This document shows, in pieces, positions 22,594 through 33,272 of a stretch of 64,000 nt of DNA. Positions within the stretch are counted from its first letter, which is position 1, and the number at the start of each line of letters is the position of its first letter. The notes under the pieces were generated by a model. It was not told where the DNA came from and ran no database searches. It saw only the letters and a list, made by a program, of their open reading frames with translations. The stretch spans positions 248,001-312,000 of the forward strand of contig WNNJ02001187.1 in NCBI GenBank assembly GCA_012934845.2, read 5' to 3'. Source of the DNA: Pomphorhynchus laevis. Taxonomy: Eukaryota; Acanthocephala; Palaeacanthocephala; Echinorhynchida; Pomphorhynchidae. Position numbers and translations under genes: made by a program.

Positions 22594-23180
22594 AAATAAT
22601 CATGATATTTAAAAAAAAATTCTAATTCTTTGGGTATTTCGCACAAAGTTATAATTTAACAAAACTCAAAATCTTTTTAATAATTAAAAGCATATCATAT
22701 AAAGATAAAGTTTGTATTTTTAATGTTTAATGATCAAGGATAATAAAATTTTAAGGCTTCAATTTTTAAACCAAGTGTCAAAAAGCATTTCCATTAGCTA
22801 AACGTGCTTAGACAATGACATATAAAGTTCAATCAAAAATATTCGTTTAAACTGCAGTTTTTATTAATTTTGGAACATAGTCAACGAATCAAATCAGCTA
22901 ACTGAGACTACGTACTATATTACTATAGTACATCTACTAGAATCTATCACGGGAAGGCTTAATTTTTTTGTACGTAACAAATGAACAAAATTCAATAGCG
23001 GATTAGAAAAGAATGGCGTACCGATGTTTTGAGAAGTGACTGCTTAATAGGCATGACGTGTTGAAGTTAAAACAGAGGTACAGGAAATAAATAATTTATG
23101 CAATCACGTGAAGGCGATGTTATTGGAAGGTGCATTCTTTTGAAATACTGGGTTGGCAAACGTAATTAGATATGGAGATG
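22594..23180. other. AT-rich spacer
   Basis: No ORF or recognisable element is seen, apart from an isolated Naiad end (ATCAAATCAGCTAACTGAGA) at about 22886-22907. Confidence 0.5.
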
Positions 23181-23560
23181 ACTAATCAAATCAGCTAACT
23201 ACGTATTTAATATATGAAATTAAAAAATAAATAAATATAAATAAATAAAAATAATAAATCAAGATTTAATAATTAGATAATAAATAATTATAAATAATTG
23301 TTATAAGATTATATATAACTTATATCAAATCACCAATAGCAAATTGATTATTTTATTATAAATTAAAATAAATTTATAATTTAAATCAAGTTAAAATTAA
23401 AAATTAAAATTTTAAATAAAAAGTCTATTTTTATGAATTGACTAATAAATAACAGACGTTGTATCAGAATAAGGATTAGAGTTCATCAGGAAGAACATTA
23501 TAACAGGAAGAACTGTTATGCTATAATGTTTCGGGCGCTTTTAACCTAATTTAACGGAAT
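23181..23560 (-). mobile_element. Solo Naiad 3' UTR
   Basis: It runs from the ATCAAATCAGCTAACTACGT end through the AT-rich UTR to ACAGACGTTGTATCAGAATA and a degraded structured motif with a local duplication (GGAAGAAC repeated near 23500). The following 23561-23800 shows nothing recognisable. Confidence 0.65.
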
Positions 23561-23799
23561 ACGGATTATTATTGATACTCAACTGTACCTAAAATAAGTG
23601 AATTACCTGTTTACAAAATTGTACAATTTTATTGCTCACAAAATTGTACACAAATTTCAAGGTATACGTAGGCCGTTCTCGTTATGATATAAAAATTTTG
23701 AATTATGGACTTATAGCTTTGGACTGGATCTCACTACTTCGTCTGGAAGACAATTTAATGATCTAATTGATCTGTGTAATAGTCTGGTAATTTATAATA

Positions 23800-24285
23800 A
23801 TTAATTAATAATTTAATAATTTATATTTATGTAATGTTACAATTTTAAATAAAACTCAATTTTTATAAATTGACTAATAAATAACAGACGTTGTATCAGA
23901 ATAAGGATTAGAGGTCATCAGGAGGAACTGCTATCTATCAGGTTTCGGCCCCTAACTCCTCTACCCAACATAGCAGCGGGGCCAAATACATGCTAATGAT
24001 GTATTTCCTCTGATAAAACTATCTAGTATCTTATTCTAAAACAAAGTATATTATTTATTATCCATCCATAAAAATTTGCCACTTAAGAGTTTAAATTTAT
24101 TCTTTATATTATTGTGTTGATTTATATATTTTACTATTTTCTGCTTGATGTTATTTTTATAGTAACCTAGTTTAAAATATGTATCTATTAAATTATTTAA
24201 ATGATTTTGAAGAAAGCCAATATCATTACATATTGTTGCAATTCTTAAAATTTCATTATTTAATGTATTATTTTTATATTATAAA
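23800..24285 (-). mobile_element. Naiad copy N5, left part
   Basis: A 3' UTR with a well-preserved structured motif (about 23925-24010) and the last codons of the Naiad ORF run up to about 24285. There the Naiad sequence is interrupted by a plus-strand LINE tail; it resumes at about 24841. Confidence 0.75.
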
Positions 24286-24840
24286 ATATACCATTCTTGA
24301 ATACGGTTTACCCATCCTTGAATACCGTTTACCTGTAAATTATCCACAGACTTTAAGAGAATCCCGTGACATTAAGAACTTGTTAAGTAAAGGGTCACTA
24401 ATGATTCTGAATTTCTCCAATTTGAGATATCCTGAACGTTTGACATCTTTACGTGTCGGCACATTAAAATATCGCGGATCGGTCATTGATTTATCAACTG
24501 CAGTCAAAATTGTTTCCGATGGCTTTGGTGGTCTCTAGCTTTTTATCATTCAATGATAGACGAGAAACTCATGGGCATGTGTGGAAATTAATAAAGCCAA
24601 CTACAAGAATTCCTGTTCACTATCGATTTGCAACCATGGTAATTAACGGGTGGAATGCACTAATGTGCCATGATATCTCTAGTAGTATATCTAGTGATGC
24701 TATCAAGAAAGCCGTCGAAGCCGAGATAAGGAGTTTTCGACTACTATTTGATTGATTTTTTTGTTGGTTTTTTTTATTTTTATTTTATTATGTTTTGTAA
24801 GCGACACGAGCTTGTAGCTCATTTGCTTCTGTTTGTTATA
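24286..24840 (+). mobile_element. LINE 3' end inserted into Naiad N5
   Basis: Coding remnants 24290-24755 include LTSLRVGTLKYRGSVIDL and ATMVINGWNALMCHDIS, the pattern of the extreme RT C-terminus of Jockey/CR1-type LINEs. A T-rich UTR with TTTTGTAAGCGACACGAGC follows, a variant of the GTAAGCG signature seen at the window start. 5'-truncated, with one frame change near 24490-24540. Confidence 0.65.
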
Positions 24841-25200
24841 ATAATTATTATATGGTATGCATATATGCTCATGCAAAAATATGTTTCTTGTAAATTTAAA
24901 TATGTCATCTTTACGATAAATTAAAAGTAGTTTTAATTGATGCTAATATCATGTTCATATCTAGATATACACTTTTTTATCATTAGTATTGGTTTTATTA
25001 AGAATAAGGCTACCTGGATAAATTTGTTCGCTTATTGAATAAAAATTGTTAGAGTTAAATGCACATATATCATTAATGTATCGAAACATATATTTCATAT
25101 ATTTATATAGTTTAGATTTAGTTTTTACACAGTTATGAACAAATTCATATCCTATAAAGCTTAAAAATAAGTCAGCTATAATTGGGCTACTATCACCTCC
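24841..25200 (-). mobile_element. Naiad copy N5, right part
   Basis: Continues N5 from the KDDIFKF-type region back to the GGXSSPIIADLF region, where it stops against the hammerhead repeat array at about 25200. Confidence 0.75.
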
Positions 25201-25287
25201 CCTTCAGATTAAGGTTAGTTCTGCTTTTCGGGCATGAAACGCTGTTTAAGCGTGTATTAAGGTAGCTATGGATGATTTTTGAAGTCA

Positions 25288-25327
25288 CGGCACTGATGAG
25301 CTCCGTAAGAGCGAAACGCGTCTACCG
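25288..25327 (+). ncRNA. Hammerhead ribozyme, repeat unit 1
   Basis: Core CTGATGA 25293-25299; stem II GCTC/GAGC (25300-25303 with 25309-25312, loop CGTAA); GAAA 25313-25316; self-complementary stem III ACGCGT (25316-25321); cleavage expected after C25322; stem I CGGCA with TACCG, one mismatch. The minimal palindromic stem III suggests it works as a dimer. Confidence 0.85.
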
Positions 25328-25750
25328 TTGTTGAAGTTTATATTCACACATAGGATGACTGAGTATACGTAGCAACTTTTAATATTGCAAAAATAATTCG
25401 GTTCTATTTCTTGGTCTGATGAGGATATATAGAATTCTGCCTTGTGTTTATGTCTCCTCATGAGGAAAACATAATGATTTATTTATGAGATACAATTTGG
25501 TTTGCCAGAACAGGTGTAACAACAAATTATATTTTATTTATTTATACACTTGAAAGTGTCCCTGTACAACAGCATTTCAATTAAAAAGGATTTCGGGCCT
25601 GATGCATGGTTAAACTGCAATACGCACTGCCATGCACAGAGCTAATGCTAAATTCCCTCTTATGATTCAGATAAAGGGTAGTTCTGTTTTTGGAGCTTTA
25701 AACACTGTTTAAGCGTGTGTTAAGGTGTCTATGGATGATTATTAAAGTCA

Positions 25751-25790
25751 CGGTATTGATGAGCTCTGTTAGAGCGAAACGCGTCGACCG
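25751..25790 (+). ncRNA. Hammerhead ribozyme, repeat unit 2 (core C3 changed)
   Basis: Same layout as unit 1: core 25756-25762, stem II GCTC/GAGC with loop TGTTA, GAAA 25776-25779, ACGCGT, cleavage expected after C25785. The first core base is T instead of the invariant C3, so activity is probably lost or weak. Stem I CGGT/ACCG has four pairs. Confidence 0.7.
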
Positions 25791-26205
25791 TTGTTTAAGT
25801 TTGTCTTCACACATAGGATGACTGGGTAAGGTAGCAACTTTGAATATTGCGAAAATAATTTGGTTATATTTATTGGTCTGATGAGGATATATAGAATTCT
25901 GCCTGGTGTATCTGCCTTACATGAGGAAAACAGTGATTTATTTATGAATACACCATTTGATGTGCTAGGGTGAGTGAAACAACAAATTATATTTTATATA
26001 TTTGTACACTTGAAAGTGTCCCTATACAACAGCAATTCTATTAAGAAGAATTTAGTGCATGATACATGATTAAACTGCAATACGCATTGCCATGCACAGA
26101 GCTTATGCTAAATTCCATCCGATGATTCAGAGTAAGGATAGTTCGCTTTTCGAGCATTAAACACTGTTTAAGCGTGTGCTAAGGTGCCTATGGATGATTA
26201 GTTTA

Positions 26206-28030
26206 CTCATATGCAGATTATCAACTACTTTCCCTCATTGTCTTATACTCCTTCTTAGGTTCTCGGTGACTTTAACATTCGTCTTGATCGCCCGGCTGAC
26301 TCCGACTCTATCACTTTAACTAATATTTTTCTGATTTTAACTATAAATTACTTTCAACAAGCCCAACCCTTATTCTCGGCGGTGTTCTCGACATCATTTC
26401 TGTTCCTAACTGCTTCAGTGACTATACCTCCCTGTCAATTACTGATCCTGGTTTGTCCGATCATTTCCTTGTCACTCTTACTCTTACTCGTCACCATCCT
26501 TCTTCTCCGCTTCCACCATTATTCACACCAAGTCGACCCTGGAAACTTCTCGATATCCCTATTCTCTGCAAAGCCTTTCTCAATTCTTCACTCTTTTCAC
26601 TTCCTCTTAACACTATCTCCCAATGATTTATTCACTTTGTTTGATTCTGAACTTACGAACATCCTTCTGCCAATTTGACCACGCAGTTTTCAGCGATTGC
26701 GCCATGCTCCCTGGTTCGATTCAGAATATAGTCTTTCTAAGCGTCGGCTCCGTCCCTTTTCGTGTATTAAATAGCTTTCTTAAACGTTCTCCAAACTCAC
26801 TCACTCCAAATCTCCGTGCTTTCTATCTTTCTCTCCGCTATTTCCATCTCATTCTTATGCGAACTAAACGTACTCTATTTTGGCGAAATCAACTCGAGTC
26901 CTATCCCAACTCTAAATCTCATTGGAAAATCTTAAACTCAATTATTTCACGATCATCTATCACTTGCAACATGAATCCAGATGAATTTTCCTCTTATCTG
27001 CAATCTAAGCTATCTAATTTAATTTCCGTTCTACCATATGCCCCTAGTATCCTCGTATCTCTTTAAATACTTCCCTCCAGAGCTATTCCACCCTCTTTTG
27101 TTTGGTATGACGAAGTTTCTTCCGTTCTTCTATCATTACCTAATGTAACCTCTCCTTCTGACCCAATTCACACCGACTTGCTTAAAAAATCTGATCATCT
27201 ATCTCAGGCTTCCTAACCACTTTTTTCAATTTGTCTATCCACAACCGCACATGTTCTTCCAACTGGAAACGCGCCATTGTTAGCCCTCTCTTCAAAAAGT
27301 AATCTCTCGACCCTTCGCTACCATCTTCGTACCGTCCAATCTCACTTCACCCAACCCTCTCTAAACTCATTGAGCGTCTTGTTCTCAAGCAAGTTAATGC
27401 ATATCTATTTTCCTCCAACTTGTTCCCTCCATTCCAAGCTGCTTTTTGCTTTAACCACTCTACTGAAATATCATGTCTTAAAATTTATAACGACATACTC
27501 ATCTAGCGCGATCAAAAATTATGTATTGTCATAGTTTCTCTTGATCTCTCATATGCTTTTGACATCGTCGATCACTCGATTCTTCTACATCGTCTTCGTC
27601 ATGATTATGGATTTATTTTACCCACAGTAGCTTGGTTTACTTCACATTCATCAAACCGTACTTTTCGCGTTTGTTTTAACGTTTTTCTTTACCACCCTTC
27701 TTCCATCCCGTTCGGTGATCCACAAGTTCCGTTTTAGGCCCTTTGCTTTTCTCTCATCTTCTCGGTGATTTGATTATATATCTCATACATTTAATTTTCA
27801 TGTTATGCAATATGCTGATGACATTATCATCTATGCTACGCACCTACTTATCGTATTCATGATCTTAGTGTTTCTGATTCTAACTGTCTTGACTCAATTT
27901 TCAATCATCTTTCTTCTCTTCGTCTTACTCTAAATCCTAAGAAATTAAAAATAATGTGGATCCTTCAACGACGCTTCGGCGTAGAACCGCCCTCCGTATC
28001 ATTAAATTTCACAATTATTCCCAAGAATTG
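26206..28030 (+). mobile_element. CR1/L2-like LINE, decayed copy
   Basis: Related to LINEs X and Y but heavily mutated. It starts in the endonuclease (about 26210), with GDFN-type codons at about 26265, runs through RT motif A (about 27550-27580) and ends after the YADD region (about 27810-27830) near 28020. Many frame changes and stops; 5'- and 3'-truncated. It truncates the hammerhead repeat to its left and is followed by short inverted repeats (28010-28100). Confidence 0.75.
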
Positions 28031-28511
28031 TGAAATTTAATGATACTGCAGCCTGAATTTAATTTCACAATTAAATTATATCATTATAATTTAATGATAT
28101 TGCAGCCTGATCCGGGGGCAGGCTGCAATATTTTTGCAGCCTGCCCCTGGATCGCAGAGCGATACGGCATTATAGTTGTTACTAATAAGTAAACGGGGGA
28201 AACGGACATGACTGGGTATTGAAAACCCAGTTATGTCCGGTTCTCCCGTATAAACGTATACTAAGTAAACGGGGGAAACGGACATAACTGGGTATTGGAA
28301 ACCCAGTTATGTCCGTTTCCCCCGTTTACTTATTAGTAACAACTATAATGCCGTATCGCTCTGCGATCCGGGGGCAGGCTGCAAAAATATTTATATAATA
28401 TACTGCCGAATCACTTTTGTGATCGCCTGTGGACTTGAAGGTCGTGTTGTAATAATCATCCTTGTGATGAACCCTTCTAAACTGTGGTGGAGGATCTCTG
28501 AACACTCTTAA

Positions 28512-28567
28512 AATCTGGACCCTACTGATGAAGCTCAATTAGCAGAAACCGGTCTAGGGATTTGATT
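28512..28567 (+). ncRNA. Hammerhead ribozyme, 293-bp repeat unit 1
   Basis: Stem I CCCTA/TAGGG (28520-28524 with 28555-28559), extended past a 4 x 4 internal loop by AATC/GATT; core CTGATGA 28525-28531; stem II GCT/AGC; GAAA 28545-28548; self-complementary ACCGGT stem III; cleavage expected after C28554. All invariant core bases are present. Confidence 0.88.
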
Positions 28568-28804
28568 ACTGATGGACTGTGATGGTTTCCAATACCCAGT
28601 TATGTCCGTTTCCTCCGTTTACTTATTAGTAACAACTATAATGCCGTATCGCTCTGCGATCCGGGGGCAGGCTGCAAAAATATTTATATAATATAATGCC
28701 GAATCACTTTTGTGATCGCCTGTGGACTTGAAGGTCGTGTTGTAATAATCATCCTTGTGATGAACCCATCTAAAATGTGGTGGAGGATCTCTGAACACTC
28801 TTAA

Positions 28805-28860
28805 AATCTGGACCCTACTGATGAAGCTCAATAAGCAGAAACCGGTCTAGGGATTTGATT
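28805..28860 (+). ncRNA. Hammerhead ribozyme, 293-bp repeat unit 2
   Basis: Exactly 293 bp after unit 1 and identical in the core, stem I and stem III; the stem II loop is CAATA instead of CAATT. Cleavage expected after C28847. Confidence 0.88.
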
Positions 28861-28932
28861 ACTGATGGACTGTGATGGTTTCCAATACCCAGTTATGTCC
28901 GTTTCCCCCGTTTACTTATTAGTAACAACTAT

Positions 28933-29560
28933 ATATATTTTTTTTCAGAGTAAAATTTTGTGAACCGGTAAAGACCAAAAACAATATAATTTATTTTAAC
29001 GTTTCGTCTCTTACTAGGACTTCTTCAGAACAATTGTATGTTATTTATCTCAAACTTTTTTTAAGTTTCAATAAAGGCGTTTTTTTTATTAAAAACGCCT
29101 TTATTTCGGAAACGCCTTTATTCACAATGTCACACAGGCAACCGAAACGACCAGTGTGTACCTCATTCTACTGATGAGTGTTGTCGGGTACTCATCATTT
29201 CGATGCTGAAGTGGTCGTCTAGAAGTGACATGGTGACTGAAAGTCGTGAATCGAAGTCCAGTCTATCAAGCAACACCATTTAGTATATATATATATATAT
29301 ATATATATATCATTGTAGATTGTGGTTGAACCGCGCTCTGGGGTCATTCGAAGACTCACCAAATATTTTCAATGAAAGTGTTAAACCAGAATTCAAAGCA
29401 AGAAAAACAGTTTTTTGCAAACGTTTCGGTCCCTTACTGGACCTTCCTCAGTGCTGTTGTACAATTTCAAAATTTGCAACATTACAGAAAATATTTATCT
29501 GAACGAAAGCTGACGTTTTAATCTATATATAGTATGTTTTTCATGTGTATACACTGTATT
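28933..29560. mobile_element. Penelope-like terminal relics with degenerate hammerheads
   Basis: No ORF survives. Minus-strand hammerhead-like cores occur near 29027-28990 (CTGAAGA, stem GTC/GAC, GAAACG) and 29455-29420 (CTGAGGA, stem GGTCC/GGACC, GAAACG). Position 7 is the changed base in both, and it is a tolerant one. Such motifs mark the terminal repeats of Penelope-like elements. A (TA)n tract lies at 29284-29310. The words preceding it, CAACACCATTTAGTATATA, recur at about 62190-62210. Confidence 0.55.
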
Positions 29561-29561
29561 G

Positions 29562-29610
29562 CTGCAACTGATGAGGCTTCTCAAAGCCGAAACGGTACGC
29601 CGTCTTGCAG
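29562..29610 (+). ncRNA. Complete type I hammerhead ribozyme
   Basis: Stem I CTGCAA/TTGCAG (29562-29567 with 29605-29610); core CTGATGA 29568-29574; stem II GGCTT/AAGCC with loop CTCA; GAAA 29589-29592; stem III ACGG/CCGT with loop TACG; cleavage expected after C29604 (GTC). Every helix is perfectly paired and every invariant base is present. It is single-copy here, among Penelope relics. Confidence 0.9.
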
Positions 29611-29681
29611 TGTAGAAGCATGAAATTCTCTATATATAGAGAAAAGCAGATAGGTGTAATCGACAGTCCTGGTTGAATCAA

Positions 29682-30010
<329 letters not shown>

Positions 30011-30070
30011 ATATTTATTGAAAAAAAGAGTTCATTGAAAAGGACCCCAGCTGTGAGAAAAACACCCACA

Positions 30071-30076
<6 letters not shown>

Positions 30077-30159
<83 letters not shown>
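30077..30159. repeat. (AT)n microsatellite
   Basis: About 83 bp of AT dinucleotides; 30160-30470 then holds two more minus-strand hammerhead-like relics (near 30240-30205 and 30382-30350, the latter TGATGA, stem GGC/GCC, GAAACG). Confidence 0.9.
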
Positions 30160-30161
<2 letters not shown>

Positions 30162-30679
30162 TTGAAACAGCACGCAAAAGCAAATCGTTATTTTTATTTT
30201 TATTTACGTTTCACCCACAAGAGGCTTCTTTAGAATATTGTAATAATTGTTCCTAATCTAAAATCAATACATTAATATGTTGCATTTACATGCTAAATTA
30301 AAGGTCTTGAACAAAAAACAGCAGAAAAACTTGATTTATTATTTATTTAACGTTTCGGCTATTCGCCTTCATCACCGAAATATACTCGATCTGATTCCAG
30401 ATCAACGACGATGGTTGATACTACACAACATCTATATATATTATATATTAATGGTCTTGATCTAATTAGCCGTCAACCACAAACATCAGAAAGCAAAAGA
30501 AAAGAATAAGAAAGTCTCAACAAATTCTTTGCTTCCAAGCTACTCATTCCCTTGCCAGTAGCTCCAATATAGCCAACCAATTGTCACGGTATGTTCGCCA
30601 TCCAGCGTTGTTTTTCTGAAATAAATACGGTCGTGCAATTTGTTCAATCTCCTTTTGAGTCTTGATAACTCCTTCAATA

Positions 30680-32780
30680 GGACGTTTCCATTATGATTTT
30701 GGTGCAGCAAGAAGCGTTATTTTACGCAGTCGATTGTCATCCATCCTCAATACGTGACCAACATATATCCATCGACGACGTGCAAACGTATTGTTGATAG
30801 TTTCAATCTGTCCACACTTCTTCTTGACCTCTAAATTCGACATATGCAACAGCAGGCGATGTGTGCAATTCTTCTGAGGAAAATGTGGTAAGCCGACTCT
30901 AGCTTGCAAATCATTACATTTTTGTCATACCAGATTTCACAGCCGTATAGTAGTACCGGACGCACTATTGATGCATTTACTCTTATCTTTGTTTTGAGGT
31001 TAACGTCGCGTCGTTTCCACAACTTCGAAAGTCTGACAAACGCACGATTAGAACTGACTAGTTTTGAGAGTATATCATCTTCTGTCAGCGTTGTCCGATA
31101 GTACACAACCTAGATAGGTGAATGAGTCTACACACTCAATCAGTTGATGCTCTATAGTGATAATCCGACGCAGAGTATCTTACATTTGTTGGGGGTTCAA
31201 GTAAAGTTCGTACTTCGATTTAGTATCGGATGTTCTAGTAATAATTTGTCTTAGGTCTTCGAAATTTTCGGCAATTAGTGCAATGTCGTCCGCATGACTT
31301 AGGTCACAAATACACTTTCCTTGTGTTATAATTTCTATGCCATCACGAGGATATATTAGGGCGTTTTTTGGTATTTTATCAACAACGATGTATAACAAAG
31401 TTGGAGCTAACACGCTGCCCTGTCGCACCCCTGTCATGATTTCTCTGATTATACCTTTCGATTGTTCGTAGTGAGCCTTCACGACTGCAGTTATCTTTGC
31501 ATAGAGCCCACACTTATCTAAGAAATGGCACATGATTTCTCTGCAAACACTGTCAAACACGGTTTTAAAATCCAGGAACGCTATCACCGTCCGTTGTTTA
31601 AACTCATTTCTAGTCTCGAGTACACATCGCAAGGAAAATATTTGGTCAATACAGCTACGACCAGTTCTGAATCCTGCTTGATTCTCACGTACTTGCCGTT
31701 CTTGCACTGGCCGAATGCGTTCCAGCATGATTAATTTGCGAACCTTGTAAACGACAGGAAGTAACGAGATTGGACGATTATTCTCGCATTATATTGCATA
31801 ACCCATTTTGTAAATCGGCATAATGATCGCCGTTGAGAGATATTCTGGAATTCTAGAGACGCTCCGTATAGATTCAAAAAAAAACTGCGAATTGATATAA
31901 TGTGATCCCATAAGCTTGCAAGATTTCAGAAGTGATCCGCTTAATAAGGAGGAGCGCCAGCGTTGTCTGAAGAGGATGTGGTCAATCTGATTCCTACCCT
32001 ACAATTAGGATGGGCCCATGTTTCGAGATGTCGTCTTTTATGGACGGAAGAATGTGTTTGCTATAATAAGATGATGTCTCTCTGCAAGTGAAATTAGCCG
32101 CTTGTTATTAGGACATAATCTACAAGCAGAATGAGGTCTGACTCTAGAGATAAGGGATTTCGAGGACATCCAAGTTGAGCATTGAAGTCGCCTGCCAAAA
32201 CTAATACATCGTTTAAAGGGACCGCATATAGTACGCTGTGAAGTATTTAATAAAATTTCTCTGCGAAATATGAGGGTGCTACATTCGTCGGTGCATATGC
32301 GCTCACAATTGACCAATTAAACGGTTTGCCTGCGAGACGTATGAGTTCAATACGAGAGTCAATTGGCTTCCAGTCAATAATGCATTCCGATAGATCAGAC
32401 CTCATAAAAATAGCAACGCCGCCTCGGCCGGATCCGTCCGTGGGGCCTGAGTATAAGATCTGGAAGGATTGACGGAAGAGCGGATTCACAACCGTTAATG
32501 AAACCACATCAGGCAAGCGGCATTATGTTAGAAAACACACGTCTATTGACCTATTTGTTAATGTGCGTGCGAATAATTCTTGTTGACAAGTTTGAAGCAG
32601 CGAGCGAACGTACAATCTACTAATTTGTACTCTATTAGACCGCCGATTAGTTGTGATTGGGAACTGATTAGGGTGATTGTTGTTATTAGAAGTTGTTCAC
32701 TTTGATGCATCATAATTTTTAAACTGGCTTTCCAGTTTCAGTCGATGTTCGTACTTTTTCCTCTTCATGTTTGGTCGAGG
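30680..32780 (-). mobile_element. RTE-like LINE, broken
   Basis: On the minus strand: leader and ORF start (about 32780-32520), an APE-type endonuclease (YSGPTDGSGRGGVAIF and SAYAPTN at about 32460-32260, then a frame change), a reverse transcriptase open over 31728-31180 (GFRTGRSCIDQIFSLR, AFLDFKTVFDSVCR, GVRQGSVLAPTLLY, SHADDIAL) and a C-terminal segment (LLYGCEIWYD, then RRRWIYVGHVLRMDDNR, about 30770). This motif order suits RTE-like elements; the exact clade is not determined. The AT-rich 30480-30680 is the presumed 3' UTR. Confidence 0.8.
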
Positions 32781-32934
32781 CTGGGATACCTCAAGAGTTC
32801 GCCAAACTCAAGGAGTAATGATGTCGAAGGATACCAGTGACAAAGACGAGCCATTTTGCAGCCCTTATTTAATGACAAGGCATAATCGCCATGTCACAAG
32901 GTCAAGCTCTTTTGGAGTAGATAATATTTAATAG

Positions 32935-33272
32935 GAATGAATCAAATCAGCTAACTGAGTCTACGTATTTAATATAATTATAAAATAAACAAAACATATA
33001 AATGCTAAATCGAAATTTAATAATTAAATAATAAAATTAATAATTGTTTTTAGATTTTCTATAATTTATATCAAGTTAAAATAAAAATTGAAATTTAAAA
33101 AAAACGTCATTTTTATGAATTGACTAATAAATAACAGACGTTTTATCAGAATAAGAATTAGAGGTCATCAGGAGGAACTGCTATGCTATCAGGTTTCGGC
33201 CACTAACTCCTCTACCCAACATAGCAGCGGGGCCAAATACATGCTAATGATGTATTTCCTCTGAAAAACTAT
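32935..33272 (-). mobile_element. Naiad copy N6, 3' UTR with structured motif
   Basis: It starts with the ATCAGCTAACTGAGTCTACG end and carries a well-conserved structured motif (about 33165-33262). The adjacent coding part is 33273-35220. Confidence 0.85.

Larger units (their letters stand above)
25201..26205 (+). repeat. Tandem hammerhead-bearing repeat (retrozyme-like), 463-bp period
   Basis: Two full units and a truncated third follow head-to-tail; each begins near a TTCAG-A-TAAGG block (about 25202, 25666, 26126). Units are roughly 85-90 % alike by eye. Each full unit contains a hammerhead ribozyme. The two predicted cleavage sites, after 25322 and 25785, bound a 463-nt monomer. The third unit is cut off just before its ribozyme by the LINE at 26206. 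Tandem noncoding repeats with type I hammerheads are known in animals as retrozymes, thought to use Penelope-type reverse transcriptase. No protein is encoded. Confidence 0.8.
28100..28932 (+). repeat. Second hammerhead-bearing tandem repeat, 293-bp period, with inverted copy
   Basis: Two nearly identical 293-bp units (from about 28297 and 28590; about six differences by eye) and the start of a third (28883-28932) lie head-to-tail. Each contains a hammerhead; the predicted cleavage sites after 28554 and 28847 enclose one 293-nt monomer. Upstream, 28125-28225 is an inverted partial copy of the first 90 bp, giving a foldback. The sequence is unrelated to the 463-bp repeat. Open frames on the other strand (28538-28326 and 28831-28619) merely reflect the duplication. 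Confidence 0.85.

Noticed and set aside
25201-26205. CRISPR-like or satellite array
   Set aside because: Only two and a half long units without spacers; each contains a ribozyme, so a retrozyme-type dimer is the better reading.
28326-28831. Two near-identical 70-codon minus-strand frames starting MSFISRVQILRVFRDPPP
   Set aside because: They lie inside the noncoding 293-bp hammerhead repeat; their similarity follows from the tandem duplication and the sequence has no domain character.
28100-28932. Foldback arms as terminal inverted repeats of a DNA transposon (MITE)
   Set aside because: The arms are an inverted partial copy of the hammerhead repeat, no target duplication is evident and the repeat is tandem; a retrozyme explains the layout better.
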